NCBI RefSeq assembly: GCF_011046735.1
Contig: NZ_CP049258.1
Coordinates: forward strand, 372,001 to 436,000
Reading direction: 5' to 3'
Length of the DNA stretch: 64,000 nucleotides
DNA from: Nordella sp. HKS 07
Lineage (GTDB): Bacteria > Pseudomonadota > Alphaproteobacteria > Rhizobiales > Aestuariivirgaceae
Shown piece after piece: positions 55,843 to 64,000 of this stretch. Below the pieces are notes generated by a model. The model was given only the letters and a program-made list of their open reading frames with translations, was not told the origin of the DNA and searched no databases. A program made the translations under genes and the position numbers. Each line of letters opens with the position of its first letter. The first letter of the stretch is position 1.

Positions 55843-56781
55843 TTATCCTCTTGCAGCCCGGCGTTGGAGCGGGTCGATGATCATGACCAAAAGGTCGACA
55901 ATCAGGTTCACGATGATGAACAGGATGGAAAAGATCAGCAAACAGGACTGCAGGACGGGGAGGTCGCGAAAGCGTGCCGCCTCGACGAAATAGGCGCCCA
56001 GGCCCTGCCAAGAGAAAATCGGCTCGATGATGAGCGCCGATTGCGCCATGAACGCCAGATCCATTCCAAACGCCGTCAGCACGACCGGAACGATGTTGGG
56101 AAGAGCATCCCTAAACAATATGCGCCGGCGTGCGAACCCCTTGCTCATGGCAGTCGTTATGAACGGTCTGCTCATGACTTCTTCCAGGGAGACACGTGCG
56201 ACGCGGCTGAGAAGTGCGCCCGGCACGACTCCGATCGCTATGCTGGGCAGGATCCATGATAGCGGACCCCGAAACCCAAAGGTGGGCAGCACATTCATCA
56301 CCACGCCGAAGGCATAGATGAGCATCGCCGCCAGAAAAAATTTAGGGATCGATATGTTCACGATCGCCACGCCGCGAATGAACCTGTCCACGAGGCCACC
56401 CGGCCACAAGGCACCGGCAAAGCCCAGGACCAGTGCCACAATCAGGGTGACGCAGCCGCCACCGGCGATCAGCACGGCTGTGGGCTCTAGCCGCTTGGCA
56501 AGCGCTGCGGAAACCTCTTCGCCGGTCCGCAGCGACTTGCCCAGATCTCCCTGGACCACGTCGGAAAGCCAGTAGCCATAACGAAAGATCAGCGGCCGAT
56601 CGAGATGATATTCCTTCGCGACCTGATCAACGACTTTCTGAGAAACGAAACCGCCCCTCAGCTCGGCTATCAGCGCGGCCACATTGCCGGGAAAGGCAGC
56701 GATTAGCATGAATGAGAAGATCGACGCGATGACGATCAGGATCGCGGCCGACATGCTTCGATTGAGAACTATGCGTAGCAT
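55843..56781 (-). CDS. Peptide/opine-type ABC transporter permease, DppB type
   Basis: 312 residues with a first span at about 8-32. Hallmarks are the extracellular GDLGKSLRTGEEVSAALAKR segment and the loop PFITTAMSKGFARRRILFRD, followed by ALPNIVPVVL. It follows the receptor gene by about eighty bases. It pairs with the DppC-type subunit. Confidence 0.93.
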   Translation of the reverse strand: MLRIVLNRSMSAAILIVIASIFSFMLIAAFPGNVAALIAELRGGFVSQKVVDQVAKEYHLDRPLIFRYGYWLSDVVQGDLGKSLRTGEEVSAALAKRLEPTAVLIAGGGCVTLIVALVLGFAGALWPGGLVDRFIRGVAIVNISIPKFFLAAMLIYAFGVVMNVLPTFGFRGPLSWILPSIAIGVVPGALLSRVARVSLEEVMSRPFITTAMSKGFARRRILFRDALPNIVPVVLTAFGMDLAFMAQSALIIEPIFSWQGLGAYFVEAARFRDLPVLQSCLLIFSILFIIVNLIVDLLVMIIDPLQRRAARG

Positions 56782-56862
56782 CCATCTCTCCAGGCTCGAT
56801 GGGCTTGGCAGCGTCGAAAAGCGAGGAGGAGCCCTTGCGGCACCCCCTCACCGGTCTGCGGC

Positions 56863-58422
56863 TTAAGCGAGAGACAAGCCCGGCAGGGGCATCTCATATT
56901 CGGTCGGAGGGATGACGAAGGACTTGATCCGGTCGCCATAGGTCCAGATTCTCATCTCGTGATAAAGCGGAGCGATCCTCGTGCCGTCATGCAGGAAGTC
57001 GTACACTTTCTGGAACGCCTCCGGCCGCTGATCTTCCGGCACGCTGACGGCAGCAAGAATCAGCGGATCAAGCTCTTTGTCTTCCCACAAATGCCCGTCA
57101 GTCCCGGGCTCCAGCGTGGTGAGAAAGAATTGCTGGAGGGAATTGAACGGATCGTAGGGTGCTCCGTTGGTGACGAACAGGGAAATGTCGTATTTGAACT
57201 GCGGGATTTCACCGTGCCTCGCCGCGTGATCGACATTGCGCAATGTCATCCCGAGGCCCGCTTCCGAAAGCATGCTTTGCAGAACTTCGCCCAGCGAGCG
57301 CGAGCCGGGGATCGCATCTTCCGAAATCACGAGGTCCAGATTGAGCGGCTGCCCATCCTTTGAGCGAACCCCCTCGCCCGTCCAGCCGGCCTCGTCCAGC
57401 AGCTTCTTGGCCTTCTCGACGTCCCGTTTCGGAACGTCATACCGTTTTCCGGAATGTGCGATGACTTCAGGATAGAAGTTCATCGTCGGTGTAGCGAAGC
57501 CCTTGAGCAGCGATTTGCAGATCGCCTCACGGTCGATCAGCAGGCTGATGGCCTCACGTACCTTGGCATCCTGGAATACGGGCCGGCGCGGGTTGAATCC
57601 GAGTATCATCGTGTCCGTCCCGACGTCGGTGGCGATCGTCATGCCGGCGGATTTGAGCGTGGTTGCATCCTGCGGGCTTACCGCCGCGATGAACTTTCCT
57701 CCGGCCGCGTCGATATCTCCGGCGCGGAGCGCCGACATGCGGCTGCGCGCATCGGGGATGACGACCAGGCTCACCCGCTCAAGTTGCGGCTTCTCGCCCC
57801 AATATTTTTCATTCGGAACCAGATCGGTCCCTTCCGGTGTATCTTTCTCGACTTTCCACGGACCGGTCCCGATCGGATCCTTGTAGGAGCCATCGGCGGC
57901 AACCGCTTTCGGGCTGAGGAAGCGGACAGGCCGAACGTAGGAAAATTCAACCAGGCCCGTCGGCGTCGGCTCCTTGAAGTGGACGGCCACTGTCATCGGG
58001 TCGATGATCTCGAGCTTCTCGAAGTTCGCCGATATCCGAAGCCAGTTATAGTTCTCCTTTGGAATCCACCTTTCCAGATTCCACTTCATGGCATCGGCGT
58101 TCCACGGCTCGCCGTCGCTGAAGGTCACGTTTGGCCGCAACTTGAATGTGAATACCTTGGCATCGTCGCTGATCGTCCAGGATTCGGCGAGCGCTGGTTC
58201 GATCTTGCCGCCCCTTGTATAATCGACCAGCGGATCGAAGATCATGTCCTGGACAGCAAACACGCCAACATAGCGCTGCGGGTCCAGGTTTCCGGAAGCC
58301 CGCGCCAGTGGAAGCTTGAGGACCTTGGCGTCTTGCGCAAGGGCCGGAACAGCGCCACCGCAAACACCCGTCAAGGAAGCCACAGCCGCACCTGACAAGA
58401 ATAGACGTCGTGTGATTCTCAT
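56863..58422 (-). CDS. Extracellular solute-binding protein, SBP family 5, Tat-exported
   Basis: 519 residues, normal for the peptide/opine/nickel receptor family. The N-terminus MRITRRLFLSGAAVASLTGV carries twin Arg5-Arg6 and a likely cut after PALAQ, suggesting Tat or Sec export. Landmarks: ALAESWTISDDAKVFTFKLR, NVTFSDGEPW, KVREAISLLIDREAI and the late IAPLYHEMRIWTYGDRIKSF. It heads the minus-strand operon of permeases, ATPases and DAO enzyme 1. An AT-rich dyad lies about 110-125 bases upstream. Ligand: an amino-acid derivative or small peptide, inferred from the associated enzymes. Confidence 0.94.
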   Translation of the reverse strand: MRITRRLFLSGAAVASLTGVCGGAVPALAQDAKVLKLPLARASGNLDPQRYVGVFAVQDMIFDPLVDYTRGGKIEPALAESWTISDDAKVFTFKLRPNVTFSDGEPWNADAMKWNLERWIPKENYNWLRISANFEKLEIIDPMTVAVHFKEPTPTGLVEFSYVRPVRFLSPKAVAADGSYKDPIGTGPWKVEKDTPEGTDLVPNEKYWGEKPQLERVSLVVIPDARSRMSALRAGDIDAAGGKFIAAVSPQDATTLKSAGMTIATDVGTDTMILGFNPRRPVFQDAKVREAISLLIDREAICKSLLKGFATPTMNFYPEVIAHSGKRYDVPKRDVEKAKKLLDEAGWTGEGVRSKDGQPLNLDLVISEDAIPGSRSLGEVLQSMLSEAGLGMTLRNVDHAARHGEIPQFKYDISLFVTNGAPYDPFNSLQQFFLTTLEPGTDGHLWEDKELDPLILAAVSVPEDQRPEAFQKVYDFLHDGTRIAPLYHEMRIWTYGDRIKSFVIPPTEYEMPLPGLSLA

Positions 58423-58530
58423 CGTCGTTTCCTTCCCTTCCAGTTTTTGTTCTTTCGGGCGTTTGTCCGGAGCTGTTGTGCGCCATCGCCTCGTTGGGCC
58501 AATATTTACTTAAACGGGATTTTGCGTCAA

Positions 58531-58546
58531 TATGCATATACGTATT
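58531..58546. promoter_or_regulatory. Near-palindromic operator candidate 1
   Basis: TATGCATATACGTATT, near-symmetric and A/T-rich in a G+C-rich setting, between the GntR gene and the receptor gene. A similar word with GTATA and TATACGCAT occurs upstream of the GntR gene itself. HutC-type GntR regulators bind TGTATA-like dyads, so both may be its sites. Confidence 0.55.
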
Positions 58547-58610
58547 CGGCCGGGCCCAGATCATAATCTAGACTGCGTATCTTCAACGGGCTGGTTATGA
58601 TCTGAACGCG

Positions 58611-59444
58611 CTAGCGCATTAGGTGGAGAGCGCGCGTGATACCACCCTTCGTCTTCCTTTCCTTGCCATTTCGGTTGACGGCGCCTGCCGCCATTGGCTG
58701 AAATCGTCCGATGAAATGATATCTGTCGCCGGGATGTATGAGCCGAACTTCCGTGACCGGCATTCCCGATCGCCATGTATGGCGGTCAAGGACAAGGCAG
58801 GCGCTACCCTCTGCTACCTGAAGAAGCTTCGCCGTAGCCTTGTCTGCCGGCATCGCGCCAATAAGATGCTCAGCTTCCGTCCACGGCACCATCTTGAGCA
58901 ACCAGGTGCCGGGTGCAACGTCTTCGAAGCTTTCTTCCAGCGCACTGGGAATTGCATGCGGATTAATCACGCGCTGCTCAAGTGCGACGGGAAGTTCATT
59001 GATGCGATGCAAAGCCCTTATTTTAATGGCCTTGTGGCCAACAGGAAGGTCAAGGCTCTTTGCTTCCAGTTCGTTCGCCGGGGCAATCTTGCGCTCGATG
59101 AGTTCATACCTGTAGAGGAGACCCGCGAGCCTGGCCTGGGTTTCGAAATCGCGCAGCTCCAACAGAGACTGTTCGATCTGAGGGGCGGAGACAAATGTCC
59201 CTGCTCTCCGCCTGCGGGTGACAAGACCACGCGTCGACAACGCGCTGATCACCTTGTGCACCGTCATGCGCGAGCAGTCATACTCGATCATCAACTCATG
59301 CTCGAACGGTATGCGGTGACCCGGTGCCCAGATGCCAGATAGTATGTGATGTTCGATATCCCGCAGAATCCGTTCAGAAACGGCTCCGCTAACAGGCTTT
59401 GACTGCGGCTTTCTTCGTTTCACGACATGCCCCACGTTTCCCAT
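58611..59444 (-). CDS. GntR family regulator, HutC type
   Basis: 277 residues. The winged helix domain (about 20-90) includes FEHELMIEYDCSRMTVHKVI and STRGLVTRRRRAGTFVS. The second part is a UTRA ligand-binding domain of the HutC subfamily (ALEQRVINPHAIP, PWTEAEHLIGAM, RHTWRSGMPVTEVRLIHPGD). It lies between the PLP enzyme gene (divergent) and the transporter operon (same strand), with candidate operators on both sides. It probably represses both units until the substrate appears. In hut systems the inducer is urocanate; the ligand here is unknown. Confidence 0.93.
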   Translation of the reverse strand: MGNVGHVVKRRKPQSKPVSGAVSERILRDIEHHILSGIWAPGHRIPFEHELMIEYDCSRMTVHKVISALSTRGLVTRRRRAGTFVSAPQIEQSLLELRDFETQARLAGLLYRYELIERKIAPANELEAKSLDLPVGHKAIKIRALHRINELPVALEQRVINPHAIPSALEESFEDVAPGTWLLKMVPWTEAEHLIGAMPADKATAKLLQVAEGSACLVLDRHTWRSGMPVTEVRLIHPGDRYHFIGRFQPMAAGAVNRNGKERKTKGGITRALHLMR

Positions 59445-59514
59445 TTTCTTCTGGCGTTCACGCCAGCGGGTTGAGGCGGCAATTCCGTGAAGTGACGCTT
59501 CCCCGCTATTCCGA

Positions 59515-59542
59515 AATATGTATAGATGTATTTATACGCATT
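59515..59542. promoter_or_regulatory. Operator candidate 2 in the GntR / PLP-enzyme divergent region
   Basis: A/T-rich stretch containing ATGTATAGATG and TTTATACGCAT, an imperfect inverted repeat of ATGyGTATA with its complement. It lies 70-98 bases upstream of the GntR start and 23-50 bases upstream of the PLP-enzyme start, a position suited to repression of both. Confidence 0.55.
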
Positions 59543-59564
59543 GGCAAATGGACCACACCCTGTC

Positions 59565-60830
59565 ATGACGAACGCGCTCGAATGGGTGAACAGCACTAGG
59601 TCTCTGGCTCGCCGGCAACGCTCGCTTGGACCAGGCTCCGCACCATTCAACCTCTATCCGCCGAAAACGGATGGCGATGAATGTCTTGAGTACCCGGGTC
59701 CCTACCCTCTCGAAATCGAGTTTGACCTAAGCAACCTGCCGGCCGGCTACTTTGCACGCCAGACCACATCAGGCCTCGAACAATGGCAGGAAATCCTGCC
59801 GGCGCTCGCGCCGCAACTCTCCCTCGGCGAGGGCGGCACGCCTCTCATTGAGTCCCGGTCGCTCGGCGGATGGGCAGGTTGTGAAGTGCTCGTCAAGGAC
59901 GAGAGCCGCAATCCAACCTTCAGTCACAAGGATCGGCTCAATCTCTGCACCATAAGTGCCGCTCTGGCCGCGGGAGCGCCCGGAATTGCCGTTGCCTCGA
60001 GCGGCAATCATGGCGCGTCCGCTGCAGCCTATGCGGCGCGTGCGGGCATTCCCTGCATCCTCATCACGGCAAATGGGACGTCAGCTGGCGCCCAGGCTTT
60101 CATGCGCGCCTATGGCGCTGCCGTCGTCTCTGTTCCGGTCGAAACAAGACGCGAGCTTCTTCTCAGGGTTGTCAGGGAGACGGGCTACATGCCGGTGAGC
60201 AGTGTGACGGAAAGACATACCGGTAATCCGTTCGGGCCTGAAGGGTACAAGACCATCTCCTACGAACTGTTCTGCCAGCTTGGACAGAAGGCACCCGCTG
60301 CGGTCTTCGCACCGACAGGCTATGCTGAATTGCTCTTCGGTCTGTGGAAGGGTTTCAACGAACTCAAATCATTCGGTCTGATCAAGGAAATTCCGCAAAT
60401 CGTTGCCTGCGAGCCGGCGGCGCGCGCGCCGCTTGCCAAAGCTGTGGGGATTAACGCAGACTTCGCGGAAGTTGAGGCGGCTCCGACCAATGCTTTCGCG
60501 ATTGCCTGCACCATCAGCTCCTGGCGTGGCCATCTTTCCGTGAGCAGGAGTGGCGGCTTTGCGCGGGCGGTCTCGGATGAGGAAATCGCCGATGCGTGCG
60601 CGGAATCAGGCAAGGCGGGACTGTGGCCCGAATTCTCGGCCGCGGCAGCGCTTGCCGGCGTGAAGCAGGCAGTTGCCGCAGGACGGAAGTTCGAAGGCCC
60701 GGTTGTAGCGATCCAGACGTCCTGCGGTTTCAAGGATCCGCCAGGTCCAGGGAGTCGGGTGCCCGAGATTGAACCGACCTTTTCTGCGCTGCGGAGCGCT
60801 TTGAGCAAAGAATACGGAGTACGCATCTGA
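59565..60830 (+). CDS. PLP-dependent enzyme, threonine-synthase-like (fold type II)
   Basis: 421 residues from ATG 59565; a start at 59526 would run through the operator. The PLP lysine is Lys122 in PTFSHKDRLN and the phosphate loop is ASSGNHGAS (144-152). Both fit the threonine synthase/cysteate synthase branch of fold type II enzymes. LSLGEGGTPLIE (86-97) is also typical. Closest activities are beta- or gamma-elimination/replacement on amino acids. It is divergent from the GntR gene and within an amino-acid-derivative catabolic island, so a lyase or deaminase role is plausible; true threonine biosynthesis is unlikely from context. Confidence 0.87.
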   Translation: MTNALEWVNSTRSLARRQRSLGPGSAPFNLYPPKTDGDECLEYPGPYPLEIEFDLSNLPAGYFARQTTSGLEQWQEILPALAPQLSLGEGGTPLIESRSLGGWAGCEVLVKDESRNPTFSHKDRLNLCTISAALAAGAPGIAVASSGNHGASAAAYAARAGIPCILITANGTSAGAQAFMRAYGAAVVSVPVETRRELLLRVVRETGYMPVSSVTERHTGNPFGPEGYKTISYELFCQLGQKAPAAVFAPTGYAELLFGLWKGFNELKSFGLIKEIPQIVACEPAARAPLAKAVGINADFAEVEAAPTNAFAIACTISSWRGHLSVSRSGGFARAVSDEEIADACAESGKAGLWPEFSAAAALAGVKQAVAAGRKFEGPVVAIQTSCGFKDPPGPGSRVPEIEPTFSALRSALSKEYGVRI

Positions 60831-60916
60831 TTGCTGTCCTTGCCCACATTGTGCGAGCAAATGCAGACAGAATTTTGCCAGCCAAGGCTTAGGCAGCCCA
60901 ATCCAGGAGCATGGAT

Positions 60917-61942
60917 ATGCGCAAGACCGCCGGGCGGAATCAAAAGCGTGTGAAGGAGGAGCGAAAGCCGGCTCAAGAGCGCTCCGCTGAACTTTCAGAC
61001 CACGACTCTGAACTTTCCCCGCGCGAAATCGAGATTTTCGCGGCTGTCATGTTGCATGCCACCACAACCAGGGCGGCGGATGCCCTGAACATCACCCAGC
61101 CTGCGGTGAGCAAGGCGCTCATTCAGTTGGCCAGGAAATCCGGATTCCAGCTATTCAGGAAGAACCGGCAGCGTTTGATCCCTACGCCGGAAGCTCACAT
61201 GCTATATGCCGAGGTGAAGCGGGTTTTTGAGTCTGCTCGAAGCATTTCGCGTGCAGCTCGGGATATCCGCGAGTTGCGCCGCGGCCGGCTTAGTATATGC
61301 GCGCTGCCAGCATTCGGACTGACCTTGCTTCCCTCGATCATTTCGAGCTTTGCACGGCTACACCCCGCTCTTGCGATCTCCCTCGATATCCGCAGTTCGG
61401 TGACAGTAATCCAGCGAGCCGGCCGCAATCAGCTGGATATCGGTATTGGAGTAACGTCGTCCGAAGAAACACCTTCGATTGCAAGGCGGACGCTGACCTC
61501 GACACCGCCGGTGTGTGTCATGCCAGTCGGACATCCCTTGTCGAGGCTTAAGGTGGTGCAAGCTGAAGATCTCGACGGCCTGGATTTCGTTTCCATGGCG
61601 CCGGGTGACCCGGTGCGCCAGCAATTGGACGCCCTGTGCGAGGAGCGTGGCGTCAAACGCTCCTTGAAAGTCGACGTCAGCCTGTCCAGTGCCTGTCTAA
61701 GTCTGGTCGCGTGTGGCGTGGGCGTTTCAGTCGTTGACCGTCTCTCAGCCTGGATGGCGAAAGACCTGCCTATTGAGATCAGGGACTTCCATCCGCACCT
61801 TGATCTGAGCCTTAGCGTATACCGGCCTTGGGGTGTCATGGCATCAACGATTGCCGATGCCTTCACTGATCATCTTGTCCTGAGCACGCGAAGCTACCTT
61901 GATGCCGTGGATGCTGGCATCAAGGATTTGGCGCGGTCCTGA
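60917..61942 (+). CDS. LysR family transcriptional regulator
   Basis: 341 residues from the ATG at 60917 (AGGAG seven bases upstream); an ATG at 60911 is too close to that site. A hydrophilic, charged lead of about 32 residues precedes the HTH (TRAADALNITQPAVSKALIQ, about 51-70). The effector domain has the usual LRRGRLSICALPAF opening and a late CVGVSVVD-like segment (ACGVGVSVVDRLSAWMA). Length is typical plus the extra lead. It lies between the PLP-enzyme gene and the convergent DAO enzyme 2 gene and may control the DAO2/OCD divergent region. Confidence 0.92.
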   Translation: MRKTAGRNQKRVKEERKPAQERSAELSDHDSELSPREIEIFAAVMLHATTTRAADALNITQPAVSKALIQLARKSGFQLFRKNRQRLIPTPEAHMLYAEVKRVFESARSISRAARDIRELRRGRLSICALPAFGLTLLPSIISSFARLHPALAISLDIRSSVTVIQRAGRNQLDIGIGVTSSEETPSIARRTLTSTPPVCVMPVGHPLSRLKVVQAEDLDGLDFVSMAPGDPVRQQLDALCEERGVKRSLKVDVSLSSACLSLVACGVGVSVVDRLSAWMAKDLPIEIRDFHPHLDLSLSVYRPWGVMASTIADAFTDHLVLSTRSYLDAVDAGIKDLARS

Positions 61943-61988
61943 CTGAACTTCGGCAGCCGGGCGGTGTGTTCGTTACCGTCATTTCGTT

Positions 61989-63140
61989 TCAGGCCGGGAC
62001 GGCGTTCGCAGCTTTTCTCCTGCCGAAACCGGAATCCGGCGCAAAGAAGCGAGCGGGGCGGAACGTCTCAAGCTCCTGGCGCATCTTTCCGCGAATGATT
62101 TCATCGGCCATTGCGCGGCCCAAAAAGGGAGCGAGCGTAACACCACTATGGGTTACAACGGCATAGTAGCCGGCGACATCCGGCATCGGGCCGGCGCAGG
62201 TGTAACCGTCGCGCGGGACGGGACGCACGGTGGTCCGAATGGCCTCAATGCTCCCGGAATTCAAGGCCGGGACAACCCTGCGCGCGGCTTCGAGCAGTGT
62301 AGTCGCCTCGTCGCCACCGGGCTGAAGCTGCTTCGCCTCCGACAGGGTCTGATCAACCGAGACTTTGTGGATCATGAGCCTGCCGGCTCCATCGGGACGA
62401 ACATCCAGGTCATCGGCGTGGAACTGCCTGCGAAGTGTAAGTCCCATGGGAAGTGTGAAGGCGAGCACGCCAATCGTCGATGCCATCGGGACCGCCGGTA
62501 CGCTGCCCAGTGCGCGATCTGAAAAGCTGCCCGTACAATTGATGACGACGTCGGCCGCAACGAGTTCACCCGGAGCCGTTCGCACGCCTTTCACCTGTCC
62601 GTTGTGCGTCTCGACCGCTGCTACAGGCTGATTGAGGCGGACAATGGTATTCCAGCGCGCGGACGCCTTACGCAGTAGCGATGCAGAATAAAGAACGGGA
62701 TCGACCCATCCCTCTTCCGGGTAGTAGGCGACAGGAGCACCGCCGACGGCTGAGACATCGATGTCCGGTTCTATCCGGGCAAGATCGTTCTCGTCGATCC
62801 ACTCGACCGCGTATCCCCATTCCTGCAACTGCTTGAATTCCTCCCGCTGCTGACTCAATCCGGGGGCGGTCGTCCGCCATTCAAGACTTCCGGTCTGCAC
62901 GAACCATGGGACGTCGCCGAAGTCGCGTTTCAATTCGAGATGAGCTCGCATGCCGGCGACATTCAGCGCAAAATATGACCGGGGCGTTTTAGTGGTGGCA
63001 TTTGTCCAGGCGAAACTGACGGCGGACGCTCCACCTGCGAGCCGCCCGCTGTCGAAAATGGTCACCCTGGCGCCGGCTTTCGCACATTCGTAAGCGACGG
63101 AGCTGCCAACAATACCTGATCCAACAACAACTATGTGCAT
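61989..63140 (-). CDS. FAD-dependent amino-acid oxidoreductase (DAO family), enzyme 2
   Basis: 383 residues from the ATG at 63140. The FAD site VVVGSGIVGSSVAYECAKAG starts at residue 4, followed by GGASAVSFAWTNA, ADVVINCTGSFSDRALG and the C-terminal HSGVTLAPFLGRAMADEI. It resembles D-amino-acid dehydrogenase or glycine/sarcosine oxidase relatives and shares its N-terminal pattern with the pseudogene at 52557-52899. It is divergent from the ornithine-cyclodeaminase-family gene, suggesting joint use: one makes an imine or keto acid, the other reduces or cyclises. Confidence 0.92.
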   Translation of the reverse strand: MHIVVVGSGIVGSSVAYECAKAGARVTIFDSGRLAGGASAVSFAWTNATTKTPRSYFALNVAGMRAHLELKRDFGDVPWFVQTGSLEWRTTAPGLSQQREEFKQLQEWGYAVEWIDENDLARIEPDIDVSAVGGAPVAYYPEEGWVDPVLYSASLLRKASARWNTIVRLNQPVAAVETHNGQVKGVRTAPGELVAADVVINCTGSFSDRALGSVPAVPMASTIGVLAFTLPMGLTLRRQFHADDLDVRPDGAGRLMIHKVSVDQTLSEAKQLQPGGDEATTLLEAARRVVPALNSGSIEAIRTTVRPVPRDGYTCAGPMPDVAGYYAVVTHSGVTLAPFLGRAMADEIIRGKMRQELETFRPARFFAPDSGFGRRKAANAVPA

Positions 63141-63387
63141 GATGTAATCCACACAATCCAATTCCGGGGGCTTTCCGTAGCTATAACTCACCAGGCGGGC
63201 TTCGAAGTCAACGTACCGAACAAGAGCCGTTTATCGGCTGCAGTTATGAACTGGTCCTGGCACCTTCGGGTGGCCCTCCACTATGATGCCGGGCATCAAG
63301 TTTGATCATCGCAGTTATGAATTTGGCCGCCGTCGCCACAGCGTGGAATGCTAGCGTTCACCGGTACGCTTTATCGGAACGGGCGCA
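63141..63387. promoter_or_regulatory. Divergent control region with a direct repeat
   Basis: Between DAO enzyme 2 and the OCD-family gene. It contains GCAGTTATGAA twice, at 63240-63250 and 63311-63321, 71 bases apart in the same orientation. Direct repeats at this spacing (about seven helical turns) in a divergent promoter may bind the nearby LysR protein. No other feature is clear. Confidence 0.5.
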
Positions 63388-64000
63388 ATGGACCAGTCGA
63401 CGGCCGAAAATCCTGAGGAAGCCGATTTTCTCATCCTCGATGCAAATGCCGTCAAATCCCTGATCGATATCAGCCAATCGATTGATATCGCTGAAAGAGC
63501 GCTGAAAAAGACATCCAACGGTACCGCTATCCAGGACATCCGACGTGTTCTCGAGTTCGGAGAGACCGGGAGGTGCCTGTCGATCATGTATGCGAATGTC
63601 AACGACCTGCCTGCTTTCGGGGCCAAGGTCCTTTCCGTTTACCCGGGGAATTTCGCCCACGGACTGCCGTCGCACCGCGGCGGTATCCTGCTGTTTGAAC
63701 GGCAGCGCGGGCGGCCCGTTGCGCTGGTGGATGGCGGCGAGGCGACCGCGTGGCGCACGGCCGCTGCCAGCGCCGCGGCAACGCGGGCGCTGTCACGGGC
63801 GGAGTCTTCGACCCTGGCCTTGCTCGGTTATGGCGAGCAGGCGCAAAGGCACGTCGAGGCAATTGCGTCGGTACGGCCAATTCGCACCATCCGCGTCTGG
63901 GGGCGGGATGTCGAAAAGGCGGAGCTTTTCGCAAAAACGCAGCGCAAAGCCGGATTTGATGCCAAGGTTTGCGAAAGTGCCGGCCAGGCGGTGTCGGGAA
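63388..64000 (+). CDS. Ornithine cyclodeaminase / mu-crystallin family protein, 5' part
   Basis: Runs off the window; 204 residues are visible from the ATG at 63388. Family blocks are an early VKSLIDISQSIDIAERALKK, GAKVLSVYPGN, GGILLFERQRGRPVALVDGG, then EATAWRTAAASAAATRAL with the catalytic Arg and Ala-rich helix, and the Rossmann site LALLGYGEQAQRHVEA. Members are NAD(P)-dependent: ornithine cyclodeaminase, ketimine reductase, or SbnB-type opine-forming enzymes. Context with DAO enzymes and a PLP enzyme favours amino acid or ketimine chemistry. It is divergent from DAO enzyme 2. Confidence 0.9.
   Translation, partial: MDQSTAENPEEADFLILDANAVKSLIDISQSIDIAERALKKTSNGTAIQDIRRVLEFGETGRCLSIMYANVNDLPAFGAKVLSVYPGNFAHGLPSHRGGILLFERQRGRPVALVDGGEATAWRTAAASAAATRALSRAESSTLALLGYGEQAQRHVEAIASVRPIRTIRVWGRDVEKAELFAKTQRKAGFDAKVCESAGQAVSG

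Noticed and set aside
59565-60830. Housekeeping threonine synthase (thrC)
   Set aside because: Fold and PLP motifs fit, but the HutC-controlled catabolic context and the unusual PTFSHKDR lysine loop argue against the biosynthetic gene.

Overview
The window is 64 kb of an alphaproteobacterial chromosome, most likely Hyphomicrobiales (Rhizobiales) or a close relative. This rests on the G+C-rich coding sequence with strong C/G third positions, the very high density of solute ABC transporters, a GTTC-N7-GTTC LexA box upstream of dinB, and several families of short dispersed palindromic repeats. No species can be named from sequence alone.

Layout. (1) 1-5.3 kb: a visibly more A/T-rich segment with a CUT1-type sugar ABC transporter on the minus strand, divergent from a Gfo/Idh/MocA oxidoreductase and a ThuA-like gene. 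It ends in a decayed phage-derived fragment and a dispersed repeat. (2) 5.9-19.8 kb: mostly housekeeping or accessory genes: YgiQ radical SAM, an OmpA-domain protein overlapping a family 3 solute-binding protein, MgtC, a Gln-rich small protein, a BKACE enzyme, an MFS pump with divergent TetR, DUF72, an adenylyl cyclase-TolB-TPR protein, dinB and a VOC protein. (3) 19.9-29.6 kb: a divergent locus. The minus arm encodes a Tat-exported PotD-like binding protein, two permeases, a NodB-fold deacetylase/imidase and an ATPase. The plus arm encodes TetR, SDR, a guanidine-modifying-fold hydrolase, two tandem paralogous small proteins of unknown family and a second PotD-like protein. It looks like an uptake-plus-catabolism system for a guanidino, ureido or imide compound.

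(4) 30.2-40.7 kb: a membrane alpha/beta-hydrolase, a LysR gene broken by one stop codon, a family 5 binding protein broken by a one-base T-run expansion, then an intact DppBCDF-like operon with a C39-like peptidase gene, and a second BKACE gene. (5) 40.8-44.5 kb: an orphan unknown gene divergent from a 950-residue protein joining a complete subtilisin domain to a complete trypsin-fold domain. (6) 45.3-49.4 kb: cupin and Rieske oxygenase genes, a tRNA-Met(CAU), then a decayed prophage (P27 terminase small subunit, two broken phage genes). (7) 49.8-64 kb: phenylalanine hydroxylase, then a catabolic island: DAO-type flavoenzyme, an internally deleted DAO pseudogene, a complete peptide/opine-type ABC transporter, a HutC-like GntR regulator between two AT-rich dyads, a threonine-synthase-like PLP enzyme, LysR, a second DAO enzyme and the start of an ornithine-cyclodeaminase-family gene.

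All calls come from reading translated sequence and motifs; no database search was run. The best candidates for undescribed biology are the divergent amidinohydrolase/two-receptor locus with its tandem small proteins, the dual-protease fusion, and the PLP/OCD/DAO/transporter island.
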